Shown here one piece after another: positions 16,867 to 25,573 of a DNA stretch of 64,000 bases. Origin of the DNA: Lysinibacillus macroides (GTDB lineage: Bacteria > Bacillota > Bacilli > Bacillales_A > Planococcaceae); assembly GCF_001281525.1 (NCBI RefSeq), contig NZ_LGCI01000010.1:350489-414488 (forward strand), in the 5' to 3' direction. How positions within the stretch are numbered: position 1 is the stretch's first letter; each line of letters starts with the position of its first letter. The notes beneath the pieces are model-generated. The model was not told the origin of the DNA, made no database searches, and saw only the letters and a program-made list of their open reading frames with translations. A program made the position numbers and the translations under genes.

Positions 16867-17349
16867 TAGTTGATAAAGTCTTGAATATTTATCTTGTAAA
16901 TAGTTGGCTAAATATACTGCATTTAAGCCCTCACCTGTCACTTCTTTTAGCCATTCAAATGGCTTTTTCAATGCACCGTACTGATGCACATGATCTGTGA
17001 GCCATTGTCGAATAGGCAATAGCTCCCCCTTGGCTAATAGCTCATTAAAGTTCGGAATATCTTGATCCATCGCATGCTTCCACTGAGCTGCATAAATCAT
17101 CCCAAGCGCATAGGATGGGAAATAGCCAAACATGCCCCCTGACCAATGCATATCTTGTAGCACACCCTGAGCAACAGACGCAGGACGAATTCCTAAATAT
17201 TCCCCATATTTATCATTCCATGCTTGTGGTAAATCTTTCACCTATAAATCCCCATTGAACAGGTCACGTTTAATCTCATGGCGAATCATAATATGTAGTG
17301 GATATGTTAGTTCATCCGCTTCAATGCGAATGAATGGTTGTGAATGTAC
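16864..17349 (-). pseudogene. M32 carboxypeptidase remnant (C-terminal part, nonsense codon)
   Basis: The last 125 residues of a Taq/Pfu-type M32 metallocarboxypeptidase are readable from a GTG at 17241 (KDLPQAWN, then LGIRPAS and HWSGGMFGYFPSYALG). Upstream, the same frame continues the family sequence (FIRIEADELTYPLHIM, then RHEIKRDLFNGDL) but is cut from the rest by a TAG codon at 17242-17244. The homology stops near 17349, where a terminator begins. The zinc-binding HEXXH half of the enzyme (full length about 500 residues) is absent. It is a 5'-truncated pseudogene with an added in-frame stop. Confidence 0.88.
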
Positions 17350-17350
17350 A

Positions 17351-17388
17351 ATAAAAAAACTGTAGCAAACTTTTGAGCTTGCTACAGT
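17351..17388 (-). terminator. terminator at the end of the eut operon
   Basis: On the minus strand ACTGTAGCAA pairs with TTGCTACAGT, followed by seven Ts. It is the first strong terminator downstream of the malate dehydrogenase gene. Confidence 0.88.
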
Positions 17389-17502
17389 CTATCCTCTCAC
17401 AAATGAGAGCTTTATATATTATTGGGGGGATGTTAACTAGCTTTCAAGTCATGTTCGGTTTCCAATCAAACATTTTTTAAGAGCTACAATACACTTTCAA
17501 TG

Positions 17503-17529
17503 GAAAGAAAGTTGGGGAGACTTTCTTTC
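17503..17529 (-). other. hairpin in the 3' untranslated region of the eut operon
   Basis: GAAAGAAAGT (17503-17512) and ACTTTCTTTC (17520-17529) form a 10-bp stem with a 7-base loop just after the malate dehydrogenase stop. There is no T run, so it may stabilise the 3' end rather than terminate. Confidence 0.5.
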
Positions 17530-17554
17530 TATCAAAGAACAGAGTCTGTTTACT

Positions 17555-18502
17555 CTATTCAATATTTTGGCAAATAGCAATGACCTGCTGTACAGCCTCC
17601 GCAGAATGCTGAAGTGCTGCTTGTTCTTCTTGTGTTAAATGTAATTCAATCACAGATTCGATACCATTGCCACCTAAAATGGTTGGTACACCTAAAAACA
17701 GATCGTTGTAGCCATACTCTCCTTCTAATAGGGCAATAGAGGGGATAATTTTTCGTTGATCTTTAACAATGATTTCTACCATTTGTGCACACGCTGCCGC
17801 TGGTGCATAATAGGCGCTACCATTTCCTAGCAAACCAACAATTTCGCCACCACCTTTACGTGTACGTTCAACGATTTGTTGTAGTCGATCTTGGGGAATC
17901 AATTTTTCTAATGGAATGCCACCTGCATAGGAATAACGAATTAATGGCACCATTTCATCACCATGTCCGCCTAATACAAAGCCTGAGACATCCTCTGGTG
18001 CAATTTGCAACTCCTGTGCAACAAATGTGTTAAAACGCGCTGTATCTAAGACACCCGATTGACCAATAATGCGATGTTTCGCAAAGCCTGTTTCTTTGTA
18101 GCATACATATGTCATGGCATCAACAGGGTTGCTTAACACAACGACAATGCTATTTGGTGCATAGTGTTTAATTTGTCTTGATACTTGTTGTATAATTTTA
18201 GCATTGGTTGTCACTAAATCATCACGACTCATGCCCGGTTTACGAGGTAGCCCTGCTGTAATAACAACAATATCTGCACCTGCAATATCCTCATAGCTGC
18301 TTGTTCCTTTAATGGATACATTAAACTTTTCAATAGGGCCTGTTTGTAGTAAGTCCAAAGCCTTCCCTTTTGTTGGATTTTCCGCCTCTGGAATATCGAC
18401 AAGCACAACATCACCTAATTCCTTTTGTGCTAAAAATAAACTCAATGTGGAGCCTGTATGACCTGCTCCAATTACAGCAATTTTACTTTTACGAAAAGCC
18501 AT
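17555..18502 (-). CDS. malate dehydrogenase, last gene of eut operon
   Basis: A 315-residue NAD-dependent dehydrogenase of the lactate/malate family. The N-terminal Rossmann motif is IGAGHTGS, and the substrate loop reads [11 protein letters not shown], whose arginines mark malate/oxaloacetate rather than lactate specificity; the catalytic histidine is in GGHGDEMVP. Its ATG overlaps the stop of the preceding shell-protein gene (TAATG) and has GAGGTGA upstream, so it is translationally coupled to the microcompartment operon. No obvious encapsulation peptide is visible at either end. It could re-oxidise NADH made by EutE; it could also be a TCA-cycle enzyme that happens to sit here. Confidence 0.9.
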   Translation of the reverse strand: MAFRKSKIAVIGAGHTGSTLSLFLAQKELGDVVLVDIPEAENPTKGKALDLLQTGPIEKFNVSIKGTSSYEDIAGADIVVITAGLPRKPGMSRDDLVTTNAKIIQQVSRQIKHYAPNSIVVVLSNPVDAMTYVCYKETGFAKHRIIGQSGVLDTARFNTFVAQELQIAPEDVSGFVLGGHGDEMVPLIRYSYAGGIPLEKLIPQDRLQQIVERTRKGGGEIVGLLGNGSAYYAPAAACAQMVEIIVKDQRKIIPSIALLEGEYGYNDLFLGVPTILGGNGIESVIELHLTQEEQAALQHSAEAVQQVIAICQNIE

Positions 18503-18858
18503 TATGCCTCACCTCGATTATCCGTTGCTGCTGTTGTTTCTGTTGCTTTTTTAGCACGCGCTGATACAGGCTTTTTCTTTGGCGCTTCTGGTCCTTTCAC
18601 CATTTTGAAGACATCTTCATCAGGTCGTGGAATTACGTGTGCACCCAATAATTCGCCGACTCTTGTGGCAGCGGCTTTACCAGCTTCTACCGCAGCTTGA
18701 ACAGAGCCAACATCGCCTGTGACAACCACTGTCACAATGCCACCATCCACAAATTCCTGCTTCACAACTGTGACATCGGCTGCCTTAATCATCGCATCGG
18801 CTGCCTCATAAGAACCGATCAATCCTTTGGTTTCAATCATGCCCATTGCGCTACTCAT
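18502..18858 (-). CDS. BMC-H microcompartment shell protein with Lys/Ala-rich tail
   Basis: The first 88 or so residues are a standard hexameric BMC domain ([13 protein letters not shown] start, [23 protein letters not shown]), the unit that tiles the flat facets of the shell and whose pore passes metabolites. A 28-30 residue tail rich in Lys, Pro and Ala follows, which plain EutM lacks. The frame is open from 18867, but the ATG at 18858 has GAGGTGA five bases upstream and gives the canonical start. It lies between eutN and the malate dehydrogenase gene. The tail may face the lumen or cytoplasm and recruit cargo; it is not the helix-turn-helix seen in EutK. Confidence 0.9.
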   Translation of the reverse strand: MSSAMGMIETKGLIGSYEAADAMIKAADVTVVKQEFVDGGIVTVVVTGDVGSVQAAVEAGKAAATRVGELLGAHVIPRPDEDVFKMVKGPEAPKKKPVSARAKKATETTAATDNRGEA

Positions 18859-19135
18859 TATCCTCACCTCGCATCACTTCTGTAGAATCAATAATACCAA
18901 TCACAACTGCATCAATCGGGAGCGGATTATCTTTCATAATATAGCGTGATGATCCACCGCTTGTTACAAGCACATCATCGCCAATCCCTGCTCCTATACG
19001 ATCTGCTGCAACCATTTCTGTGCGAATCGGCTGTTGATTGGCGTCAATTGGTTGAATGATTAATAATTTTAAACCATTCAGCCCTTCCTCCTTGCGAGTT
19101 GCCCATACACTGCCTATCACTCTTCCCATTTGCAT
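18851..19135 (-). CDS. eutN: EutN/CcmL pentameric shell vertex protein
   Basis: A protein of about 94 residues of the EutN/CcmL (BMC-P) family, which closes the vertices of the icosahedral shell as pentamers. Seen are the N-terminal MGRVIGSVWATRK strand, LLIIQP, DRIGAGIGDDVLV and the SSRYIM turn with the final VVIGIID. The frame is open from 19144, but the ATG at 19135 follows AGAGGGTGA at five bases and starts at the family's usual point. It overlaps the next BMC-H gene by a few bases. Confidence 0.93.
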   Translation of the reverse strand: MQMGRVIGSVWATRKEEGLNGLKLLIIQPIDANQQPIRTEMVAADRIGAGIGDDVLVTSGGSSRYIMKDNPLPIDAVVIGIIDSTEVMRGEDNE

Positions 19136-19171
19136 GAACGTCACCCTCTTTACGCTACACAGCTTGTCTGT

Positions 19172-20041
19172 TTACTCTGAACGAACCGTTAATGTTTTAT
19201 TTAACTCTCGTAATTTATCATAAGCCAGTGCTGTGACAATGGTTTTTTTTGGCACAACAATTTCCTGTGCCTCTATTGCTAATAAGTCTAGTTGTGAAAG
19301 CAGCTTTTTATCATAGTAATAGACAGATGGCTGCTCTACTTGCTGAACAACTGAAGGCTGTGCATTCACAGCTATAGGTTGTTCATGCACTTGATGGTGA
19401 ACAATTTCAGCGAGTGTACCTTGTTGAATCAAGCCGGCATTCGCTTCATCTGTATCAATATGCATTTCTAAACGATAACGCTCAGATACACGAATAACCA
19501 CATTCGATAAAATAAGTGGACGTACTCCTGCTACCTTGATCTGTACAGATTGTCCATCGACCACATTAAAGCTCGTACTATCTGCTGGTGACATATGAAT
19601 ATGTGCCTGTGCAATAATCAGCCCTTCCTGTAAAACAACACTGCCCTTAGGACCAATTAATGTCACAGGACTAGAGCCTTGAATATCACCTGAAATTCTT
19701 AATGGCGGCTTTAATCCTAATTTCATGGCATCTGTCCAGCTTACTTCCACTTGTGATAGCGAACGGGCTGGACCTAAAATACGCACACGTTCAATCGACC
19801 CCTTTGGTCCAGCAATAACAACGGTTTCCTCCGCAGCAAACTGTCCTGGCTGGGAAAGCTCAAACTTTGGTGTTAGCTCGTAGCCCTTCCCAAATAGCTG
19901 CTCCACCTCTGCCTGTGCAAGATGAACATGGCGAGCGGATACACCAATTGGAATTTTACCGTTATGTGGAGGGGCAGATTGATTTTTTAATACTTGCTGT
20001 AGCACTTCTTCCACAATTTTTTGCACTAAATGTTCCTGCAT
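19172..20041 (-). CDS. pduL: PduL-type phosphotransacylase, long copy with N-terminal helix
   Basis: A 289-residue enzyme converting acetyl-CoA and phosphate to acetyl phosphate, recycling CoA inside microcompartments. The zinc ligands are present: HVHL, then E in QVEVS, HIHM and the H of MHID; the phosphate-binding arginine is in GPAR. The N-terminal 20 residues form an amphipathic helix (LVQKIVEEVLQQVLKN) like an encapsulation peptide. About 65 extra C-terminal residues follow the catalytic core. The usual arginine after VS (VSRTDA) is Trp here. It lies next to a second PduL gene, so one copy may have specialised. AAGGAGGAGG precedes the ATG. Confidence 0.92.
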   Translation of the reverse strand: MQEHLVQKIVEEVLQQVLKNQSAPPHNGKIPIGVSARHVHLAQAEVEQLFGKGYELTPKFELSQPGQFAAEETVVIAGPKGSIERVRILGPARSLSQVEVSWTDAMKLGLKPPLRISGDIQGSSPVTLIGPKGSVVLQEGLIIAQAHIHMSPADSTSFNVVDGQSVQIKVAGVRPLILSNVVIRVSERYRLEMHIDTDEANAGLIQQGTLAEIVHHQVHEQPIAVNAQPSVVQQVEQPSVYYYDKKLLSQLDLLAIEAQEIVVPKKTIVTALAYDKLRELNKTLTVRSE

Positions 20042-20053
20042 CTTACCTCCTCC

Positions 20054-20644
20054 TTACAATGATGCTTTCACTAATTTTCCTTGTGCCTGCTGTTCAATAA
20101 AGCCTGCATTCGCTTCATCTGTATCAATATGCATTTCCAAGCTAAAATCGTTGGAAACACGTACAACGACACCACGGAATGTCACAGGCCGTTCGCTGAC
20201 AACTTCCACTGCTACAACTTCATTATTGTGTACTGCTAATGCTTGCGCATCTTCCTCTGTCATATGGATATGTGCCTGTGCAATAATCACACCCTGCGGA
20301 ATCACTAATTCACGCTCTCCATAAAGCAGCTTAATACCAGCAGAGTTGTCAATATCGCCAGATTGTCTTAATGGCGGATAAATGCCTAGCTTCATCGCAT
20401 CTGTTCGGCTAACCTCCACCTGCGTTGCTGCTCTTACAGGACCTAATACACGAACATTGTGAATAATGCCTTTAGGCCCTTCAATCGAAACGCGCTCTTT
20501 GGCAGCAAATTGCCCTGGCTGTGATAAGTCGAAATCCTTTGTAAGTGTTGCATTGGGGCCAAAAAGTGCTTGTAAATCCTCTTCACTTAGATGGATATGA
20601 CGAGCCGAAATGGCAACGGGAAATGTTTTAATTGCTGTTGTCAC
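20054..20644 (-). CDS. pduL: PduL-type phosphotransacylase, short copy
   Basis: A roughly 196-residue PduL of canonical length with all expected residues: HIHL, the arginine of GPVR, the glutamate in QVEVSRTDA, HIHM and MHIDTDEANAG. It makes acetyl phosphate from acetyl-CoA and replaces the unrelated EutD/Pta in this operon. A frame is open from the GTG at 20653, but the GTG at 20644 has AGAGGTGG at a better distance and gives a start just before the catalytic domain, with no room for an encapsulation helix. It is separated from eutM by a hairpin and from the long PduL copy by 12 bases. Confidence 0.92.
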   Translation of the reverse strand: MTTAIKTFPVAISARHIHLSEEDLQALFGPNATLTKDFDLSQPGQFAAKERVSIEGPKGIIHNVRVLGPVRAATQVEVSRTDAMKLGIYPPLRQSGDIDNSAGIKLLYGERELVIPQGVIIAQAHIHMTEEDAQALAVHNNEVVAVEVVSERPVTFRGVVVRVSNDFSLEMHIDTDEANAGFIEQQAQGKLVKASL

Positions 20645-20683
20645 ACAAGCCACCTCTATATCTAGTTGATTGTTTCATAGATC

Positions 20684-20713
20684 GAGAGCTGATCTATCAT
20701 CGAATCAGCTCTC
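20684..20713 (-). other. intercistronic hairpin between eutM and pduL
   Basis: GAGAGCTGAT (20684-20693) and ATCAGCTCTC (20704-20713) form a perfect 10-bp stem with a 10-base loop. There is no T run, so it is more likely a processing or stability element than a terminator. Confidence 0.6.
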
Positions 20714-20725
20714 CCTACTGATTCA

Positions 20726-21004
20726 TTACGCTTCTACTTTTGGTAAAATCATTTCTAATTCATGATGTGGACGTGGAATTACATGAACAGATAATAGCTC
20801 TCCTACACGTTGTGCTGCTGCTGCACCTGCATCTGTTGCTGCTTTCACTGCACCTACATCACCCCGTACAAGAACTGTTACAATACCGCCACCTACATGT
20901 ACTTTGCCTACTAAATTAACGCTTGCTGCCTTTACCATTGCATCTGCTGCTTCAATTGCTCCTACTAAACCTTTTGTTTCTACCATTCCTAATGCTGTAC
21001 TCAT
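20726..21004 (-). CDS. eutM: EutM-type BMC-H shell protein
   Basis: A 92-residue single-domain BMC protein, the main facet hexamer of the ethanolamine microcompartment. Seen are the [19 protein letters not shown] start, [18 protein letters not shown] around the pore loop, and HVIPRPH. GGAGGAATG precedes the ATG. It lies directly downstream of eutE. Its sequence is close to the first 90 residues of the second BMC-H gene at 18502, consistent with duplication. Confidence 0.95.
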   Translation of the reverse strand: MSTALGMVETKGLVGAIEAADAMVKAASVNLVGKVHVGGGIVTVLVRGDVGAVKAATDAGAAAAQRVGELLSVHVIPRPHHELEMILPKVEA

Positions 21005-21020
21005 TTGTCATTCCTCCAAA

Positions 21021-22511
21021 TTATTTATTTTGTAATGTGATTTGTTTTAATACTTGGTCAACAATTTGTTGCACCACTGCTGTATCGAGAGCAGGCTCCT
21101 GTGATACAACCGACTCTACGACTGACTGCACTTCAACGTCTGGCTTTGGCACATCAACATCTTTAATGCCATACGCCATACGTTTCATATTGATTAAATG
21201 TCTTGCTGTAATATTGTCCGACGTAATATTGCCGCCAAATGTACCACAGCCTAATGTAAAGGACGGTGCTAAGCCAGTTGTACCGCCCACTGCACCGATG
21301 GATGATAATGTATTGACCACAATGCGAGATACAGGTAATTCAACAGAGAATTGTTCTGCTAATGCCGCATTTTCTGTATGGATGGAGCATGTATGTCCAC
21401 GTCCACCAATATTTAACAGGTCAATCATGACTTGCTTGGCTTCTGTACTATTTTCTACTATATAAAGCGCAAAGATTGGTGATAGCTTTTCAAGTGAAAA
21501 CGGTATATTTTTACCAATCATTGTTTCTAAACCAACAAGCACTTTGGTATCTGCTGGTACTGGAATGCCGGCTGATTGTGCTAGGCTAACGGCAGATTTA
21601 CCAACAATTTTAGGATTTACTCTCCCTGGAACTGGCGAAATCAACTGCTCCATTTTCGCTTTTTCCTCAGCATTTAAAATATAGGCATGATTATTCTTTA
21701 ATTCTGTTAGCACGACCTCAGCAATCGCTTTATCGACAATAATGGACTGCTCTGTTGCGCAAATTGTCCCATTATCAAATGATTTACTTTGCACAAGCTG
21801 GCGCACAGCCTTTTGAATAGTAGCCGATTTTTCAATATAAGCGGGGACATTCCCTGGGCCTACACCGTAAGCTGGCTTGCCTGAGCTATAGGCCGCTTTA
21901 ACAAGTGCACCACCACCAGTTGCTAAAATTAAATGCACATCAGGATGCTTCATTAGCTGCTGCGTTGCTTCCATCGATGACATTGTTAAACAGTGTAGTA
22001 AGCCTTCTGGTGCACCTGCTTGTTCTGCAGCTACTCGGCAAATATCCAAAGCCTCCTTTGTACATTTCACCGCATATGGGTGCGGGCTAATAATAAGCGC
22101 ATTTCTTGTTTTTAATGAAATTAATGTTTTAAAAATAGCTGTAGACGTTGGGTTTGTCGTTGGTACAATACCTGCAATCACGCCAAAGGGACTCGCAATT
22201 TCCGCTACTTTTTTCATGCGGTCATAGCCAACAATACCAACTGTCTTTAAATCTTTAATATCTTCAAAGACATCTCGTGAAGCTACTTCATTTTTTATTT
22301 TTTTATGATTGGGGACACCCATTCCTGTTTCTTGTACAGCCATTTTAGCTAAACGATCTGCTTCCTTAAATGCCGCATCTGCCACTGCCTTTACAATGCT
22401 ATCTACTTGTTGCTGTGAAAACTGCATATAGGCAGCTTGTGCTGTATTCGCCTGCTTCACGGCATCTCTCATTTCCTGTATGGCTAATAAATCTTGATCT
22501 AATGTGGCCAT
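21021..22511 (-). CDS. eutE: CoA-acylating acetaldehyde dehydrogenase
   Basis: A 496-residue enzyme oxidising acetaldehyde to acetyl-CoA with NAD, the step after EutBC inside the microcompartment. Family signatures are GIVPTTNPTSTAIFK, the catalytic cysteine in FDNGTICATEQS and the GRGHTCSIH segment. The C-terminal 25 residues form a second amphipathic helix (VVQQIVDQVLKQITLQNK), similar to the N-terminal helix of the long PduL, and may be an encapsulation peptide placed at the C-terminus. The start has GGAGG upstream. It is cotranscribed with eutL and eutM. Confidence 0.95.
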   Translation of the reverse strand: MATLDQDLLAIQEMRDAVKQANTAQAAYMQFSQQQVDSIVKAVADAAFKEADRLAKMAVQETGMGVPNHKKIKNEVASRDVFEDIKDLKTVGIVGYDRMKKVAEIASPFGVIAGIVPTTNPTSTAIFKTLISLKTRNALIISPHPYAVKCTKEALDICRVAAEQAGAPEGLLHCLTMSSMEATQQLMKHPDVHLILATGGGALVKAAYSSGKPAYGVGPGNVPAYIEKSATIQKAVRQLVQSKSFDNGTICATEQSIIVDKAIAEVVLTELKNNHAYILNAEEKAKMEQLISPVPGRVNPKIVGKSAVSLAQSAGIPVPADTKVLVGLETMIGKNIPFSLEKLSPIFALYIVENSTEAKQVMIDLLNIGGRGHTCSIHTENAALAEQFSVELPVSRIVVNTLSSIGAVGGTTGLAPSFTLGCGTFGGNITSDNITARHLINMKRMAYGIKDVDVPKPDVEVQSVVESVVSQEPALDTAVVQQIVDQVLKQITLQNK

Positions 22512-22526
22512 AAAGCCGCCTCCTTT

Positions 22527-23177
22527 CTATATCACTGGGTTTCTTGCTATTTGTTCAATGGCTTCTCTAAAGGCATTCGCCGCAGCCTCGCAGGACGATT
22601 GACTGCCGCTTAGTAAACCGCCACCAAAATTGGTTTCTGATGGAGGGCCAAAGAACACCTTGAGCTCTACATCTGCCGCCTTTAATGCTACATCTAAGCC
22701 AACAACTGCCTCTAGTGGGGGTGCGATTAAATACGCAAGAGGCGTGCCCACTTTGACATTTGCCACCTCAGCAAGATACGTACCACAGCTAGCTACTGTA
22801 TGTGCAAACAATGCATGATTGTCATTATTATTAATGGCTTCAAAGTACGTATCAAATTGAATTTTTTGCTGAATGGCGTCTAGTCCACTACGAATCTCAT
22901 CTGGTGAACTGCCAGCAATAATGCCAATTACCTCGCCTGATAATGGGCCAGATGCATGTGCTGCTCCAGCATAGAAGCTTTTCGCATAGACAACATCCAC
23001 ATCTGCTTTTTTCGTTGCTTCGTCTAATGCCACATAGGCAACATCATCAATGGTGAGTGTCACAAGCCCAATACTATGGTGCGATGGCTTTAAATCTAGC
23101 TGCTGCGCTAATTCACTATTGACCCTTGGAATGGTTTGCATCGCTAAAATTTGTGCCATTATTTTTTGAGGATTCAT
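22527..23177 (-). CDS. eutL: EutL trimeric shell protein
   Basis: A 216-residue tandem-BMC (BMC-T) protein, recognised from the EutL-specific start (ILAMQTIPRVN), YAKSFYAGAAHASGPLSGE and the GPPSETNFGGGLLSGSQSSC segment. EutL forms trimers with a large gated pore for bulky cofactors and binds ethanolamine. It follows eutC by 12 bases with AGGGGG ahead of the ATG. No oddities were seen. Confidence 0.95.
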   Translation of the reverse strand: MNPQKIMAQILAMQTIPRVNSELAQQLDLKPSHHSIGLVTLTIDDVAYVALDEATKKADVDVVYAKSFYAGAAHASGPLSGEVIGIIAGSSPDEIRSGLDAIQQKIQFDTYFEAINNNDNHALFAHTVASCGTYLAEVANVKVGTPLAYLIAPPLEAVVGLDVALKAADVELKVFFGPPSETNFGGGLLSGSQSSCEAAANAFREAIEQIARNPVI

Positions 23178-23189
23178 CTTATTAGCCCC

Positions 23190-24188
23190 CTAACCTTCTT
23201 TTGCGACAAGCTCTACACCACTTGCCTGATAATGCAAGATTTTTTGTACGACTGTTCCAAGATAAGCGCCAGCCTCTAATGGCGGAATACCACCTTTATG
23301 GATATTAGAAATAACCATGCGCTCTGCCTCCACCGTGCCAATTCTTGGCTTATAGCATAAGTACGCGCTCATGGATTCAGCTGATACAAGACCAGGACGC
23401 TCACCAATTAAATAAACAACGACATCTGGCTGTAATATCTCGCCAATTTCATCCATTAAGGCAACACGACCTTTATCAATATAGAAGGTTGTCCCCATAT
23501 TAATATTTAAGTTGTTTAAGCTCTGCTGAAGGGCTAAGTAAACGTCTTGTACATTTTCTTCAATGGCACTGGCACTTAAGCCATTGGAAATAATAATTTG
23601 TACAGTTGGCTGCTGTTTACATTTTTGCTGAATCAATGCTTTTGCTTCATCCGATAAACGACGACCTAAATCAGGTCTTGTAATATATTCCTCTTTATCT
23701 GTCACTTTTGTTGTTACTTGAAAAACATTCAGCTTTTGTAGTAGCTCCTCTGATACTTCACCATATACAGCATCCACTGCTGCTGCATGATCGAGTCGGA
23801 ATTTTAACCATGTTTTTGTTTTTGGTCGTGTTCCTGCCCTACCTACACCAATTCGCGCTGGTGTATATGTTTGAGCTGCCTGCACACTATCATTCAATGG
23901 CGCAGTGTCAAATTGAAACGGCTGCGCTGGTGCAGCTTCTGGTAATGGCTGTTCAAGTGATGTAGATGCTGTATGAACCTGCTCATGCTGGTATAGCTTA
24001 ATTAATGGTTCGGATGCTACTGCTTCAGGCTCTGTTATACTGTGCTGCGAGTTCGCTGGCTTATCATAAAATTGAATAAGTGGCTGTGCTGTTGAAGTCG
24101 TCGTTGCTTTAGCTGTTTGACTATCTGCACTTTGCGCCATTTTCTCCATAACAAGCTGTGTAATCATCGATACTAGTTGCTCATTCAC
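23190..24188 (-). CDS. eutC: ethanolamine ammonia-lyase small subunit
   Basis: The small subunit of the adenosylcobalamin-dependent lyase that splits ethanolamine into acetaldehyde and ammonia. The C-terminal 220 residues are the conserved core (RIGVGRAGTRPKT, then ISNGLSASA, LIGERPGL and ISNIHKGGIPPLEAGAY). The N-terminal 110 residues are a low-complexity, Gln/Thr/Ala-rich linker preceded by an amphipathic helix (LVSMITQLVMEKM) that looks like an encapsulation signal. A GTG at 24197 also opens the frame, but its ribosome site is too close; the GTG at 24188 has AGGTGA at five bases. It abuts the eutB stop codon. Confidence 0.94.
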   Translation of the reverse strand: MNEQLVSMITQLVMEKMAQSADSQTAKATTTSTAQPLIQFYDKPANSQHSITEPEAVASEPLIKLYQHEQVHTASTSLEQPLPEAAPAQPFQFDTAPLNDSVQAAQTYTPARIGVGRAGTRPKTKTWLKFRLDHAAAVDAVYGEVSEELLQKLNVFQVTTKVTDKEEYITRPDLGRRLSDEAKALIQQKCKQQPTVQIIISNGLSASAIEENVQDVYLALQQSLNNLNINMGTTFYIDKGRVALMDEIGEILQPDVVVYLIGERPGLVSAESMSAYLCYKPRIGTVEAERMVISNIHKGGIPPLEAGAYLGTVVQKILHYQASGVELVAKEG

Positions 24189-24197
24189 TCGACTCAC

Positions 24198-25562
24198 CTA
24201 CCTTTCAAAAATGGATAAATCACCAGCTCTTGCGGATAGTTGCCCATTTTCATAAATGCCCATTTTCTCTAGCCAAGCTAAAAATGCCGGTGCTGGTTTT
24301 TTACCAAATGTTTGGAGTAATGTAGCCACATCATGGAAGCTCATTGATTGATAGTTCAGCATAATATCATCACCCATTGGTGCTGCAATAATAAAATTGA
24401 CGCCTGCTGCTGTGAGTAGCACGCTTAAATCCTCAATATCATTTTGATCTGCCTTAATATGGTTGGTATAACAAATATCTACCCCCATAGGAATGCCGTG
24501 CATCTTACCCATAAAATGATCTTCAAGACCTGCACGAATCACTTGTTTATTGTTGTACAAATACTCTGGGCCGATAAAGCCAACAACTGTATTGACAATA
24601 TAAGGATTGAAATGTCTAGCAAAGCCATAATTACGCGATTCCAATGTTACTTGGTCAATGCCCATATGAGCCTCTGCTGATAGCTCTGAGCCTTGCCCTG
24701 TTTCAAAATAAAATAGATTTGGACCCGTTCCTGTCCCCTGCTTTTTAATAAGCTCCTCTGCTTCACGAATTAAATCCGCAGAAATACCGAACGAACGGTT
24801 CGCAATTTCTGTGCCAGCAATACTTTGGAAAATCATATCTGCGGGCGCGCCCTGCTTAATCGCCTTCATCTGTGTTGTAATATGTGCCAATACACAGTTT
24901 TGCGTAGGAATCGACCATTCATTGATAAACTCCTTTGTCGCAGTCAACACCTTTTTAACACTTTCAACAGAATCATCTACAGGATTAATACCAATAACAG
25001 CATCACCAATACCATAGGATAGCCCTTCCTTTAATGAAGCAATAATGCCATCAATATTGTCTGTTGGATGATTTGGTTGGAGCCTTGAAGACAATGTCCC
25101 CTTTTGCCCAATCGTACTATTACAAGTTGATAAAATTTCTACTTTATTGGCAGCATGAACAAGGTCTAAATTGGACATCAGCTTTGTGACAGCCGCAATC
25201 ATTTCGGAATTCATGCCTTTGCTTAAACGCTTTAGCTCACGATCGCCTGTGTCATTTGATAAAATATATTCACGTAGCTGCTCAATGCTCCAGTTTTTAA
25301 TTTCGCCATAGATTTGCTCATTCACATCACCTTCAATAATGCGTGAAACCTCATCATTTTCCTGTGGCACTAATGGATTTTCTCGAATATCTTTTACTAA
25401 TAGCTCACTGAGCACAGCCTTTGCGGCAATGCGTTGCTGCACGGATTCAGCCGCAATACCTGCTAACTGATCACCTGATTTTTCTTCATTGGCCTTCGCC
25501 ATAACATCTTTTAATGATTGAAAATTATATTTTTCTCCACCAAATATCACCGATAGATTCAC
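24198..25562 (-). CDS. eutB: ethanolamine ammonia-lyase large subunit
   Basis: The catalytic TIM-barrel subunit of about 454 residues that binds ethanolamine and, with EutC, adenosylcobalamin. Seen are the family blocks GDAVIGINPVDDS, NCVLAHITTQMKA, the glutamate-rich YFETGQGSELSAEAH, and NTVVGFIGPEYLY. An ATG at 25568 abuts the AAGGAGG site with no spacer, so the GTG at 25562, six bases away, is the likelier start. It is coupled to eutA upstream and eutC downstream. Confidence 0.95.
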   Translation of the reverse strand: MNLSVIFGGEKYNFQSLKDVMAKANEEKSGDQLAGIAAESVQQRIAAKAVLSELLVKDIRENPLVPQENDEVSRIIEGDVNEQIYGEIKNWSIEQLREYILSNDTGDRELKRLSKGMNSEMIAAVTKLMSNLDLVHAANKVEILSTCNSTIGQKGTLSSRLQPNHPTDNIDGIIASLKEGLSYGIGDAVIGINPVDDSVESVKKVLTATKEFINEWSIPTQNCVLAHITTQMKAIKQGAPADMIFQSIAGTEIANRSFGISADLIREAEELIKKQGTGTGPNLFYFETGQGSELSAEAHMGIDQVTLESRNYGFARHFNPYIVNTVVGFIGPEYLYNNKQVIRAGLEDHFMGKMHGIPMGVDICYTNHIKADQNDIEDLSVLLTAAGVNFIIAAPMGDDIMLNYQSMSFHDVATLLQTFGKKPAPAFLAWLEKMGIYENGQLSARAGDLSIFER

Positions 25563-25573
25563 ATTCATCCTCC

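Noticed and set aside
17785..18033. Open frames antisense to malate dehydrogenase, dynA, eut and asnS genes
   Set aside because: All lie opposite well-supported genes, lack ribosome sites and translate to low-quality sequence; treated as shadows.
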